NCBI GenBank assembly: GCA_001692895.1
Contig: KV748234.1
Span: 744,001-808,000 of the forward strand
Reading direction: 5' to 3'
DNA length: 64,000 bases
Origin: Cenococcum geophilum 1.58
Lineage: Eukaryota; Ascomycota; Dothideomycetes; Gloniales; Gloniaceae
In this document: in pieces, positions 43,750 to 57,150 of the stretch
How positions within the stretch are numbered: the stretch's first letter is position 1
Layout: each line of letters starts with the position of its first letter
The notes under the pieces: model-generated
Seen by the model: only the letters and a program-made list of their open reading frames with translations
Told to the model about the DNA's origin: nothing
Database searches by the model: none
Position numbers and translations under genes: made by a program

Positions 43750-46700
43750 TCCTAGTATCTCTAAGTCGTTTACTAGAGGTATAATATCCATCTAATTAAT
43801 TTAGTTAATATTATTACTTATAATACCTAAAGCGCCTTCTTCTTCTTTAACTCTTTATTATACGCGTACAGTTTCTTCCATACTATTGCTTAGTGAAGTA
43901 ATACTATTTCTATATTCTTGTTGCGTAAAAGAGGGGTTAGTTTATATTACGTTAATAAGTTCTTTATCTTAATAGCCCTCTTTTTATATAGAGTATACTA
44001 AAGCAAACGTTTAATTGTCTTGCGATATTTACTTAATTTCTAATACTAAGTATGCGCGTCCTATAACTCTTAATAGTCTCTAAGTTCCCTAAGTAATTTG
44101 TTATAGGGTCTTATATTTAATTTACTACTATAAAGCTTAATAGTAAGCTATCCTTAGCGCTGCTTACGGTCTAATATACCTTAAAAGAGTCCGTACGTAT
44201 TCTTAAAGCTTAGCGTCTAGCTTATATTTATCTTTAGCGTTTAGAATATATCCGTAAGAAGGTTTATTTAAAGGAGTGGAAACTTATCTAATAAGGTCTA
44301 TAGGAACTTAATAATAAAAGAACGGATTCTCTTTTAATAGAGAAGGAAATAACTTTAAGTAGTTTAGCAGTCGCTCTTCCTGGGTCCCCCTTAGGTAACT
44401 CATTCTTTAGTAATTCTTCTTTATTAATATTACCTAACCTTTTCTCTTTTAATACTCCTATACCTTTTCTATAGCGTTCTTTAGGTTCTTTAGTAGCTCC
44501 TAGGTAGTCTTATTATAGCCTATCTACTTTACTTTATACTATATTTTATTATCTACGTCCTTATAACTAACGATCTTTAAAACTTACTATTTATCTTCCT
44601 CTTATCCTCTATATATATCTACTTTATAGACTGGTGGCTTAATATTCCTATATACTAACTTTAGTATTATAATATACTATATAGGGTAGATTTTTATCCT
44701 AGCTAGTAGGTTTAACTTAAATGTAACCAATAAAATTCTTTATATAATTTTAAAAGGTCCTAGTCTAACGTAGTCTAATTTCTTACTTAGTTATTAACTC
44801 TTGAAATTTTTATATAGTAGCCATACTTTATCTCCCTCCTTAAGATCTGGTCCCTTAGATCTCTTAGTATTATAGTACTTTTTTATTCTTTACTATACTG
44901 CCTTAGCTGTTTCCATAAGGTTTATATAAAAATTTATTAAACTCTTTATTCTTTACTTAATATAGCGATAATAAGGTCCTTAGCTTATATTTATAATTCT
45001 CCTTGAATAGTAATATGCCTATTCCTTCTTATAGTGTTATATTATATATAAATTATATAACTAGTAATAGCGATACCTAATTGTTCTATATATAATTAAT
45101 ATAATGCCTTAGATACTGTTCTAGTGTCTAATTTAATCTTTCTATTTAACTGTCTGTCTATAGATAATATACGGTAGAAGTTACTACTTAAACTCCTTAC
45201 TCTACTAAGAACACTTTCTAAAATACTGCTATAAATCTTAGATCTCTGTCTAATATAATTTTACTTAATACTCTATATCTTATAAATACTTCTTTAATAT
45301 AGATTCTAGTGATATCTTCTACTAATATTTCTTCTATATATGCTATAAAGTATCCCTACTTTATAAGCTTATCTACTATTACTAAGGTTATATTATAATC
45401 TTATCCGGTAATAGAATCTCTTAACTTTAATAACTTAATAATAAAGTCCTATAATATAACCTCCTATAGTTTCTTTAGTATTTTAACTAGTTATAGCCCT
45501 CTATATAGCTTATACCTTATTAGTTTATTCCTTTAATAATCTAAATATTTTTTTATAACTTACCTAGCTAGTCCCTAGATTTTATTAATAATATACTCCT
45601 CTTAAAGTCTTAACACTAAGCCTATAGCTCCGTTATATCCTTAAGTTAGTCCTTTATAAAATAACTTAATAAACTCCTTTATAATAGATCTTGGTACATA
45701 TATTACTTCTTAATTTTTATACTGCTTTAAGTCTAGATCCTCTATTTATACGTTTAGAATCTTTTATATCTAATTACTCTCTAGTAATTTATAGATCTTT
45801 TCTTCTTATATTACTATAATCTTTGGATAATTATACCTAATTAATCTATTTATATCCTTTTGCAGTAAAGCCCCTAATAGCTTTTTATTATTTTATAGTT
45901 TAGCCTTTCTACTTAGAGTATCTACTTATGCATTCTCTATACCCTTAGTATACTAAATCTTAAAATAATATTCTATAAGTATCTCTACCTATTTAACCTA
46001 TCTGCGATTAAGTTCTTTTATTATTAGGAACCCTGTTAGGTTCTTATAATCTATCTTAATAATAAATAGTTTCTTTATACCTTATAAGAATAATCTCTAT
46101 TCCCTTAATACTATAACTATACCTAATAACTCCTTATTATAGATGTTATAGTTTAGTTCTAGTAGTATTATCTTTTAACTATAATATACTACTAGGTACT
46201 ATCTATTTTAATATTTCTATAGGAAGCACGCTCCTAGTATATAGTCTAATATATTTGTCTTAATTACTGTCTCTAGCTATAGTTAATAGATCTTAAAAAC
46301 TGGCTTCTAGGTAAACAACTACTTAATCTTCTTAAATAGTTCCTTTTATTCCTCTCCCTATGCCTATAATTTTTCTTTCTTTATTAATCTTATAAGTGGC
46401 TTAATATTCTTTAACTATTAAGCTATAAACCTTCTATAGTAATTACAGAACCCTAAAAATAACCTTAACTGCGTTATATTTTCTAGTTCTTACTAATTTA
46501 CTATAGCCTTAATCTTCTTTAGATCTATGCTAAGTTAGCCTAGTTTAATAATAAATCTAATAAAATTGGTCTTCCTAGTAAAGAACTCGTATTTCTTAAT
46601 TACTACTAGCATCTATTCTTCTTATAGTCTCTTTAAAACCTATTTAACGTATTCTCTATATTCTTCCTTGCTTATTAAGTAGATAATAATATTATTAAGA

Positions 46701-49083
46701 TATACCATAACAAATTTATCTAAGTACTCTCTTAATATATTATTAATACGCTTTTAAAACATTACTAGTGCGTTTATAAGCCTAAATTATATAACTAGTA
46801 GTTTATATAGTCCTTCCTTTAACCTAAAGGCTGCCTTTTATTTGTCGCCTTCTTTAATCCTAATTTAATAGTACGCCTATTTTAGATCTATCTTTATAAA
46901 GATTTACGTATTACTAATCCTATCTTAAATTTTATTAATTAAGGGTAAAGGATACCTATCCTTCCGAGTAATACTGTTTAACTATCTATAGTTAATATAT
47001 AGCCTAAGTTTTCTATTCTTCTTTAGTATAAACAGTACTGGATATTCTGCTAATAACTATAGTCTAATATATCCCTTTTAAAAATTTTCCTAGATAAACT
47101 CCTTAAGTGCTTATAACTCTTTTTCTATTAACTTATAAGTTAGGTAGAACCTTAAACTTATTTTTAGTTTTAACTCTATCTTATAATCCCATACTATATA
47201 ATCTAACAGCTTTTTACTTTCTAGTAACTATAGTTTCTTACTATACTTATAGTATCTCTTTAGTATATAACTTAATCCCTAATTAGTCTCCTTATATATC
47301 GCTCTAACTTAGTACTATACTAACTTAGTTTATTATCGCATTTTATAGCGTTATATATCTCTAATATTAACCTAACCGGTAACCTAATTAATCTTTAGAT
47401 TATATTTTTATAACTAAGGTATTCCTAATACTGCTTTATTATTTCCTAATAGTAATATATTAAAAGACATCTTAACTTATCTCCCTTTAATAGTTATCTA
47501 AATTGGTCCTATTTTAAGATTAATAATACCTCCTCTATAGGCTATTAGATCTCCTAAAATTGTTACTAATAAATAAGGGTGCTCTTTTTACCTACATAGT
47601 AGCCCTATCCTTTTAACTACTATTAGTAAAATATGGTTTTATATTACTCTACTATCTACTAATACTTTAAACTATTAATCTTACCAATTAACTTTTAGGT
47701 TTAGGTATTATCCTTAAATTTCTTTAAGGGTTTAAGGCTCTACTACTAGCTCCCTCTAGTCCTATAGGCCTTTACTTTTCCTAACTATTAGCTATTTAAT
47801 TCTATTATACTTGGCTTATTCTTTAGCTAATACCTAGTTTATTTCTTATCTTTAATATACTATAGATATATATTTTCTAGGCATTCCTACTACTATTATC
47901 CGTCTAAGTATTCTTCCGTAAGGAATCTTCCTAGTTAAAGTATTAAGTCTCCTTCCTCTTAAACTTCTGCTAGATGCCAGCCGTATATATACTTAGCATT
48001 CCTATACTATTATTTATCTATTATCTAGTATATCCTTATAGGGTATTTCTAATTCTTTTTCTTTGGATTTTTATATATTTTATATATATCGTCTATATAT
48101 ATAATCTATAATAACGTATAGTATACTAGGTGCTTTAGGTTAACTCTTAGCTCGTCTTTATTCTTAAATTTAAACCTTTATTATACTAATCTAAATATTA
48201 TAGCTTTATTTACGGGTACTAAGATATATCTCTTACTTCTCTAGTCCTTTAATTATTTCTTTAGATTTTTTAATATTATAATTAAGGCTCCCTTAATATA
48301 ATTTATTACTTTTTCCATAATTAGGTAGTCTTAGATAACTTTTTTATCTAACTATATATAGAAATCTTCCCACTTATTATTATATTGTTACTTATACCAC
48401 TTTTAGTACAGCTACTAGAGTATATATAGTCTGTCTATAAAGAAGTATCTTTTTATTACTATGTTATAACAGCCCTTTATATATTATTCTTTAAACCTAA
48501 TTAAAATCCCTAAATCCTCTTTATTTTCTAATTTAGTAAGCCACTTAGCTCTTAGTATGCCTATTCTTAGCTTATTAGTAATTCTTTATATAGGTGCTCT
48601 ATCCCTTATATAACTTAGTATATTAAATCTTATATCTAGTTTCTTTTCTTACTATATAAGGATTTTTGCTCTAAACTTATCTATAGTTTCTTATCGTTTA
48701 CGTCTTATAATTAGATCTTTAAAGTTTTCTTATTTCTTAATTGCTGTATTAACTTTTTAATTTTTAAGTTAAATACTATATTTGCCTAGCAAGTCTTTTA
48801 GGTCTATATATCTATCTCCTAATCTAATTACTATTTACACTATAGATTCTCTAATCTATAAAGAAGCTCCTTGCCTCTTACTTATAGGTGTCCTAATTTA
48901 TACTCTAAATTCTTAATCCCTTAGATTCTTTAATCCTAAGCTTGCTTTTAACTTAAGCTTAGCTCTAGCCTTAGTCTAACTAGGCTTTATTAGTATTTTT
49001 ATCTTATCTTAAAAGTTTTAAATTTTACTTATCTTGTTTTAAGAGTCTTATACCTTTAGGAAACTTTATTTTAAGCTTATTTA
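43750..49083 (-). pseudogene. Gypsy-3 pol and distal gag remnant
   Basis: On the minus strand, RT reads LFIPKKNRKLRLCINYRQLN then RKDRYPLPLI (about 46900-47030). It continues with NIIIYLISKEEYREYVK and LFLGFCNYYRRFI (about 46440-46700). The RNase H zone is around 45950-46270 and integrase fills the rest toward 43750. A protease-like zone lies at 47400-47700. Many stops, all compatible with RIP. I did not identify a chromodomain. Confidence 0.78.
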
Positions 49084-49099
49084 TATATTGCTAAACTAA
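49083..49099. repeat. LINE target-site duplication, left copy
   Basis: The 17-mer ATATATTGCTAAACTAA, identical to 54350-54366. Confidence 0.93.
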
Positions 49100-52000
49100 T
49101 AATTACTGCGAAAAAGTCCCTGAAAGACCTTGCCGCTATAGTAGTAGAATACGCCTACCACCTACCTAATAAAGAAATAACCATCTCCAATTAAATCTAC
49201 GGCATATTATGCCCTAGAACCAATGTATATAGCACAGCCGGAAAGCCTACGCGACCCTAGGGGGTCGCAGCAGACTTAAAGGGGAGGCGCTGTATAGGAA
49301 AACGCGATATAACAACAAATATAATAAAGGGCGATACAACTACAACAACCAAAGGATACTGATTAGAAATGGCAGAAATTTGTAAACATCCTAAAAGATA
49401 TTAAGGAAAATCTAGGGAAGGGAGAAGATGAATACCTACGCGTAGGGGTAGCGCGTGCGGCTTAAGAAGCAGGCTAAATTACCTAGGAACTTTGGATAAA
49501 GTATAATAGGAACTAGAATACAGTAAAGGATAGGCTTAGGCGCATTAAAGACGCTATAAAAGAGTGGAAACTACTAACAACGCAAGTAGCAAAACTATTA
49601 TAGGCCAACATCGCAGTAGGCGCCTAACCGGCGACCCTCCTTCGCCTACCTACCGTAGCACTAGTAAGAGCTATAGTTAGGGTTCGTATACTAATAGTAG
49701 TAGGAACGGACCCGGAATAGATCCTTATATTAATTAAAGTATATATACTAAAGGCAGTAGCGGTAAGGGTTTTACGTAGTAGTGACGTAAAGGTTATGCT
49801 TCTTAACTAGGAGGCAAAGGACCAGACCCTTACCTAGGGAGACACCCCTAAGTGTAAGATTCTCCGCCAGGATTTCCTAGTTGAAATAATTGGGGTACCT
49901 CTTACTATATAAGTGGAAAGTGGGAAAGGCGCTGTAAACATATAGATTATTTAAAGGATTATAGAGGCTACTAAAAAACTAGTTTTAGGGATTACTATAA
50001 CTAGAATCGCATGGCTATATAAAAAAGAGCGTATAATATATATAGGGGAGACACCGGGGCCTTAAAGGATTAAAATACGCGGCACCCTAATAATTAACCT
50101 ACTAACCTAAGAAATGTAGGCTATAGTAGCCCGTAAAGGAGTAGTTATAGATAGCCTCTAGTACGAAGCCCAACTATACTACTACGCGGTAGAAGTTTGA
50201 CGATGCTTTAGATGCTAACAGTAGGGGCATACCCAAAGTGGATATGGGAAGGACGTAAGGTATGGGATATGCGCCAACGTATATAACACTAAGGACTGCC
50301 GTAAGGATAAGGGAGATAGATGTGTAAACTGCGGAAAAGGACACAGAGTATGGTAGAAGATGGTATATAAAACCTACTAGGTGTACCTAGAAGCTACTAT
50401 AATAAGACGTATTAAATTATACTGGAATATAGCTATGGTACGGGGAAACGCTTATAAGGAGAAGGAGATAAGTAGGGTAAACGACGTAAATAACAAAACC
50501 TGGTTAATCGCATAGTGAAAGAGATTTAGGTTACCTACCCTAATAGGAGCACCCTCTGCCTAACTAGCAGTAAAACGGGCTATAGGACGCCTATAAGGTA
50601 GCACTAACGCCGCTAGAGACCCGTCCTAGTAGAGAATCCCAATTATAATAATCCCGGATGGGATGCCCTAGACATAAAGGGAAGGCGCCAGTGAGTTACT
50701 AGACCAATTACCACTATGAAATTAATAACAATAGTTTAATATAACTGCGGACACTTAAACTATAGAGCTACGCGCCTTTTATTTAATAGTCTGGACCTAG
50801 AGGAATACCAGATAATTGTAATATAGGAACTAGTATTTAATAAGTAAACCCGAAAAACATACTAACTAAAAGGATACTACCTCCTATATGAACTAGACCC
50901 GGCTACCTATATATGCTTTCTAATTAGCAAATACATTAATATATAGGCGTGGAGCTACCGCTCTATTAGCCCTAATATAGCTAAACTATAAAGAGCTATA
51001 GAGAGGGGCTAAATTAGTATAATTAATGTTTATAACCTAAGTGACAATAGACCCTAGATAACTACGTAGGGCTTACTTTAATAAACTATTGACTTAGTAG
51101 AAGGCGAGATAATAGTCCTAGGGGACTTTAATATACACTATATGGTATGGGGAGGACTATAGGCTATAGTGGAAGTATAAGCGACTTACCTGCTTAACGA
51201 ACTAGTAATATAAGATATTATCTTAACTACCTTAACTGGTGAACCTATATGGAAAAGAGGAATTTAAGAGAGCATAATCAACCTTATATTTATGTAAGAA
51301 GCGCTTGTAGACTAACTAGGATTCTGCGGACTAGAAGATATATAGGCACTAACCGCAGACCATATACCTATATAGATAGCTCTTAACGTCGCTGTCCTAG
51401 CGCTATAAACTTACCAGAGATACGCCATTAAAAAACTTAATTAGGAAAAATACTCCTAGGAAATTAATAATAGACTAGCAGCGACCCCTAAAGCAACGCT
51501 AGAGGATATTTAGAGGACCATAAACAACTACCTAGAGGAATACTACCTAAAGGCTAGGCCTAACAAATATGCTTAGCATAAGTGGTCGCCAGAGGCAGCA
51601 TAGCTACTTATAGGCTTAAGGAGGGCGAGGCGATAGTATAGCGTAATAGGCAAGGCCTACCACTAATAGAGCTATAAGGCCCTAAAGAATAGGCTTAAGA
51701 AGATAATATGGAAGGAAAGTAGAAATAGCTAGCGTTAATTCCTAAAGGAAATTACCTTAGATATTACTAAACCATATAACCAAGGCCTCTGGCGCATGTT
51801 AAAGTGGAGTAGAAGAGTAGTTGGTGAAATGCTAGGAGATCCCCACCTACCTGCACTCCGTAGGATAGAACAGGATTAATATATAAATAATAACGGGGAA
51901 AAAACGAAAATACTAGTAGAGAGGTTCTTCCCTAGCGTAGTCTAAGCGGACCTATAGGACACTAGCAGTTAAGAAGACCCTATACCTCTAAAGATAAGCC

Positions 52001-54349
52001 AGATAGTCATAATAAAGGAGATAAAGGACGCTATATAGAAGCTCCCTAATGGGAAAGCAGTAGGACCAGATAGGATCCTAAATAAGGCAATTAAAGCTAC
52101 ATTAGAAGCTCTAATAATACCACTAGCCAATATTATAACTACCTACCTATATAAAGGTAAGCTACCAAAATGCTATAAAGCAACAACTATAGTTGTCCTA
52201 TAAAAGGTAAATAAAAAGGACTACTCTTTACTAGGAAGCTACTAACCAATCGCCCTTAAAAACACGCTAGGAAAGCTTTTAGAAAAAATAGTCGTAGAGC
52301 GTATACAAGAAGCCATAGAAGCATATAAGCTACTACCACGGACATAAATAGGCGTAAGGAAGAAGCAATTAACCCTATTAGCTATCTCCCTAATTACTTC
52401 TAGCGTTTAGGCAGCGTGGTAAGCTAGGCCAAGCTATATAGTATCTATATTAAGCCTAGATATAAGCGGAGCCTTTAACTACATATCGCATAAGAGGCTC
52501 CTATAGATCCTAAGAAAGAAGGGCCTTTTAGAATAGATAATTAAGTTTACCTAATCCTTCTTAATAGGGCGTAATACTAAAATAGTATTTAAGGGATATA
52601 AAAGTGAAATAATATTAATACGTATAGGAATCCTATAGGGATTACCCCTATCGCTAATCCTGTTCCTATTCTTTATATCTAAGCTACTAGAGATATTCAA
52701 CAACAACTAGGAAACAGTAGCCCTAGGCTTTGTAAACGATATAAACCTTATTACATAGGGAAATACAGCAGTAGAAAACTGCATTAGGCTAAATTAGGTA
52801 TATAACAGGTACATTATATAAGCAAAACGACATGGTGCCAAATTTGCATTAGATAAATACCAGCTTATCTATTTTACAAGGAAAAGGAGGGTAAACGACG
52901 ACCTAACGTTAACGGTGAGTATCTAGGGATGCGAAGTAAAGCCGGAAGCCACACTCAAGGTCCTAGGGGTCTAGGTAGACACTAAACTAAACTAGAATGC
53001 ACACATTATAAAGGCGACCACTAGGGGTGCAGTAGCATTCGCAGTAGCATTACGAATTATAGCCTCGACCTAGGGACCATCATTTAGATGTACATAACTA
53101 CTATATACAGCAGTAGTAAGACTAACAATGCTATACGGAGCCTAGATTTGGGGCCTTGGACTAAACAGTAAGCTAATAGCAAAAAGCTCCCTAGCGCCAC
53201 TAGAAAAACTACAGAACTAATGCCTACGTAAAATCACAGGAGCCTATAAGCGGACACCACGTGCCGCAATGGAACGCGAAGCAGTAGTACCACCACTTAA
53301 TATCTATATAGACACAACTGCTATATAAAGAGCAGCCACAGTACAAGGACACCCGGTAGAGAAAGATATACACTAAGTACTAAAACGTATACGCGAAGCG
53401 AGGCCTTACTAGAGAGGAGTAAGGTCCTACTAAAGGCGTAATACGCCTAAGTATATAAGCCAGGAGGCCCTACGCCTATAAGTAGTAGAGAGAGAATAAG
53501 AAATATGGGAGCTACTATAATACTAAGTAGAGACCCGGCGCCACGCCAGTAGAGCACCGCTACGGCAATAGAGGATAGGAGGCTACTAATATAGGTGGAG
53601 ATTAACTATATATATCGCAAGATGGGCAGATATAGAGTAAAAGCGACGCTAGAAGAAGGCGGCGAAGATATAGAGAGCAGCTATGTGGAATACCCTATAG
53701 ATGATACTGACTCTCCCCCTATATAAAGGACAGATAAAGGTAGAATCTACAGCTGGCTTTCTACTATGGATAGAGGTAATAGGGCTAAACGTATAGCTAG
53801 CAAGCATTTATATCCCATAAACTATACTACACTATACATGCGGATGGCCTATATAATTAGTACGCCACGTACTACTCTTTTATAACCACTATATAGCTAG
53901 AGACCAGCTATTTACTAAAGCGGGCACAAATAATATTACCCAAATGCTCTCTACCAGTAGAGGCCTACATGCAACGGCAAAATGGCTAATAAGCTAAGGA
54001 GTCCTCTAGCAATTTTAGATAGCATATAAGATCTAACAGGAGGACACTGGAGGATACGCCCCCTTCTAGCCCCTTAGGGACTAGACACCCCCGCCTAGTC
54101 GAAGGCGACACGTAGGTAAACCACCTAACCCTCCTACTACCCCCTAGATCTTCTAAGATACCCTGGAAGCATAGTATAAAAGGTAAACAAACTACAAAGA
54201 TATATAGGCTAGGCGAAGGTGGAGCGCGTAAGACTAGCTAAAAGGATACACCTAGGTTTTCCCCTAATTAGGGATTTTTCCTATATAGAAGGTAGAAGCC
54301 TATATGGACCTAGAATAGGGACCGAATCGGGCGATAAATAGAATTAATA
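49100..54349 (+). mobile_element. Full-length Tad-like LINE, RIP-killed, inserted in Gypsy-3 gag
   Basis: 5250 bp bounded by the 17-bp duplication. It encodes ORF1 (49223-50719) and ORF2 (50716 onward), overlapping by ATGA. Codon phase is preserved from the ORF1 ATG to its TGA (498 codons) and at every landmark I checked in ORF2. The only damage is point mutation to TAG/TAA and some missense. The 3' end is AATTAATA-like, without poly(A). Confidence 0.93.
49223..50719 (+). pseudogene. LINE ORF1 (Gag-like RNA-binding protein)
   Basis: ATG at 49223 and TGA at 50717-50719 are exactly 498 codons apart, with no indel. The N-terminus is Gln-rich. A Lys/Glu-rich helical stretch precedes a central domain. 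Three zinc-knuckle-like motifs follow at about 50195-50345: CFRCQQ.GH, YGICA...KDC and CVNCGKGH. This is the standard ORF1 layout of Tad-type LINEs, which coats element RNA. About 30 in-frame TAG/TAA codons stand where Gln (or Trp) would be. Confidence 0.87.
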
Positions 54350-54366
54350 ATATATTGCTAAACTAA
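50716..54366 (+). pseudogene. LINE ORF2 (AP endonuclease / reverse transcriptase)
   Basis: ATG 50716 overlaps the ORF1 stop as ATGA, suggesting translation by termination-reinitiation. The endonuclease begins TIVQYNCGHLN and contains VLGDFNIHYMVWGG (about 51115-51160). RT blocks are GPDRIPNKA (52063), LSLDISGAFNYI (about 52450), GIPQGLPLSLILFLFF (about 52630) and FVNDINLI (52729; Asp to Asn in the catalytic box). A C-terminal Cys/His motif TCGWP..LVRHVLLF lies at 53836-53885. All these landmarks are in one phase. No stop other than Gln/Trp-type occurs before the TAA at 54364-54366, which lies in the target duplication. Confidence 0.88.
54350..54366. repeat. LINE target-site duplication, right copy
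   Basis: ATATATTGCTAAACTAA, identical to 49083-49099. It also supplies the in-frame TAA that ends ORF2. Confidence 0.93.
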
Positions 54367-56058
54367 GCCGTTACTCTATCCTATTGGTTTTTATTTATTA
54401 TAGGTCCTTAAGCGTGCCTTATCTTATCTTAAGAATCTTAGTTATCTTTTATCTTATCTTAAGAATTTTAAGCCTGTAGCCTTTTACCTTTATTAAGTAG
54501 GAAGCTAGCACTAGCAGTTATCTACTTGCTTAATTGTCTTTAGATATTACTTCTTCTATCTTATAAAGCAATAGATGCTGTATCTAACGGTATTATAATA
54601 CCTGTTACTAAACCTTACTCTATAGTGGTTTTAGTCTCTGCTTCTATTACGTTATTAAGGTTTAAATACCCCTAGTTAGTTCCTTTACTATTCTTATTAC
54701 TATTAATTAATAAGTACTCTAACTCTATTATTATTATTACTAATTATTATCCGTATATTACTGTAATATCTTAATCTAACTTATAGAGTTAATCTTATTC
54801 TTTATCTAACTTTTTAGTTTCTTTAAGTCCTCTTAACTCTAGCTCCTATAGCTAATAGCTTATACTATACTTAGCGTCTTTATAAATTTAGTATATGTTA
54901 TTATAATAAAACGTAAAACTTTTAATTAAAAACTTTTTATTCCTTATAGTGTACTATTATCCCTCTATATATATATATTATATACTATTAGTCTAGTTCC
55001 CTTTATTATATAATAACTCTAACTACTTTTATAATCTCTAGCAAAATAACCCTATTTTCTATAATTTATATAAGCTCTATCTTTAAACCATTGCTTTTAC
55101 TATAGAGTCCACTTAAATATCTTCTGCTGTTAAGATCCTTAGTCCTATAATTACTTAATCCTTAACCTTTAGGTTTCTATAGTTTTTTACTTTATCTCTT
55201 ATAGGTTTCTTTAGTACCACTTAGGTCTATTAGCTTTACGCTATACTATAGTTTTTAACTTAGCTTTAGTTATTATGTACTTTACGTCTTATATAACTAT
55301 AGAACTCTATCCTAACCTCTCTTAGTTTATTCCCTTTGGTAGATCCTATTATTAATCTTTATTACTTAATCTACTAACTTCCTTAGGGTATCCGTATCTT
55401 CTATTAAAATAATTACGTCCTAGACTTTAGCCTTAAGTCCCTATTTATACTGTGCTATAAGCGCCCTATTATTCTACTTAACTTATATTACTAATATTTA
55501 AAACTATATTATATACTTAATTACTAAGGTTTGCTATATAATGTCTTAAAGTTTTCTTTCCGCTATAGTTGTTACCTTTAAGTCTCCAAATATTTATATA
55601 AGTTATTCTATAAATCCGTCCTAGCTTAAAAATATAAACCGTACTTCTTAGTTTATAGTTATTATTCCGTTTACCTATATCTCTATAAGGTAAGGCCTAA
55701 ACTATTTAAGTACCCTTCCTATTAAGAACAGTTCTATATACGCTATTTAATCTATAAATATTACTAGCTTTGCTCCCTCCTATACTACCTTAAAGTACAT
55801 TTATATAAGGAATTCTTTAAGCTTTAATCTCTTTCCTAAGAATCTTTTAATTAATAGTAACTTAACCTTTACTACACCTATCCTGTTAATTTTATTTTTA
55901 AATGCTGTATTATTTTCTGTTAACTAGTTAACTATTTCCTATAATTATTTTACCATTACAGGTTATTGCGAGTTAGTGTCCGCTATACTAGTGTTACCCC
56001 CTAACCCTAAAGTAGTTGCCGCTATTAATAGCATTATAGTGGCTGCTTTTAGTGGCAT
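54367..56058 (-). pseudogene. Gypsy-3 gag, 5' part
   Basis: ATG at 56058 on the minus strand (MPLKAATIMLLIAATTLG) lies about 60 bp inside the 5' LTR. The frame reads on with Gln-type stops: FLSQDGFIE, FGDLKVTTIAERKL, NNRALIAQYK. This fits a retrotransposon Gag core. It is interrupted at 54366 by the LINE and resumes at 49083. Confidence 0.65.
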
Positions 56059-56117
56059 ATTATTGAACTTCCTATATTTAATACCGTAACTATAGTAGTA
56101 ATTATATAATAAAACCT

Positions 56118-56529
56118 TGTAGTAAAAACTATAATAGGTTCTATTAATAGCTAGGTGTATAGGAAATATAAAGATAATAGTTAACAACGTAATAATAACT
56201 AGTGGAGTAGTTGCCTAATAGATTAACTCTAATTATATTCTAAGAATTACTATAAGGAAGGAACTATCTAGGTAGGGATTAAAGGTCCTTAAATACACAA
56301 CCGTACTCCTAAGAAAGTTGTTACTCTATCTACTCTATCTGCTCTATTCGCTCTATTATAGATCTTATAGATTATATAGATTATATAGATTACATTATAT
56401 AACTTTACTTACTATTTCTCGGTATATAGTTCTATAGGTTCTATCCTAAACTATACTTATATTAACTAACTAGCTTCTTCTAACTCCTCTATAAATAGTT
56501 ATAATATTATACTTAAAGCGTCCGTAACA
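56118..56529 (-). repeat. Gypsy-3 5' LTR
   Basis: 412 bp. The plus strand ends CGTCCGTAACA (TGTTACGGACG in element sense). The next bases inside the element (AGGTTTTATT) nearly complement AATAAAACCC within the 43.6-kb LTR, a weak hint of self-priming. Confidence 0.9.
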
Positions 56530-57150
56530 CCTAGTAGCTTATTAGCTAAAATATACTAAACTAGTTCCGGATTATAAAGGAAATAGTAATAAAAGGTAAA
56601 GGGGTAAGTAATAGGCGCCCCCTAATAACTCTATAGTAGTAGAGCAATATATATAATACTAACGCGTCTATAGGCTTATTATGGCAGCAGTAGTTCCTAA
56701 AAACGTTTAAAAGTAAGGTAGTAGTATACTATAGGTAACTTATAGGCAACTTATAGGCAAGTCCTAAAAGGCAAGGAGACGGATTATAGGATTTTCTTAA
56801 ATAGAGTTTTCTCCCTATATATAAATAAGGAGTAGTCCGCGTAGGCCTAATAGGGATCTAAATTAAATATTAAATAATAAATAATATTATATTAATATTC
56901 CACTCTTCCTTTACTAACTTATCTTTAATTAGCTTTAAAATTACCCTATACTACTTACTATAAAAGCCTAGCTTAATTAGGTCTATTTTTAACTAAATAG
57001 GGCTAAAGTTTTAGGGCGGCTTAATACCTATATATAGCGGAGGGTAGGCGTAATAAGGCTAAGGAGGTAGGTAATTAGCTAGCCTAGAGTAAGACGCTAT
57101 AAAGGCCTTAAAAAGATTATTTATTAATAGTATAAAATCTTTTTTTCCTA
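56530..57150 (-). other. Unclassified decayed coding-like DNA
   Basis: The minus strand has long Gln-restored readings that run on into 57150-58330. No motif is recognised. It is probably one decayed transposon ORF together with the next entry. Confidence 0.35.

Larger units (their letters stand above)
43302..56529 (-). mobile_element. Gypsy-3: LTR retrotransposon interrupted by a LINE
   Basis: LTRs are 43302-43714 (413 bp) and 56118-56529 (412 bp). In element sense they begin TGTTACGGACGC. A purine tract (GAGGAGGGAGATAG) adjoins the 3' LTR. Gag starts at 56058 on the minus strand; protease, RT, RNase H and integrase follow toward 43750. Without the LINE the element is about 8.0 kb. It is extremely AT-rich. 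I found no clean target duplication (flanks AACCT and CCTAG), which may be erosion. Confidence 0.88.

Noticed and set aside
56000..56016. Telomeric CCCTAA repeat
   Set aside because: A single CCCTAACCCTAA-like occurrence inside the Gypsy-3 gag; no tandem array.
55963..56187. 74-codon minus-strand open frame as an independent gene
   Set aside because: It starts inside the Gypsy-3 LTR. Its second half is the N-terminus of Gypsy-3 gag, which begins at the internal ATG at 56058.
43302..56529. Exact target-site duplication for Gypsy-3
   Set aside because: Flanks AACCT and CCTAG share only CCT; boundaries are clear from LTR alignment but a duplication cannot be shown.
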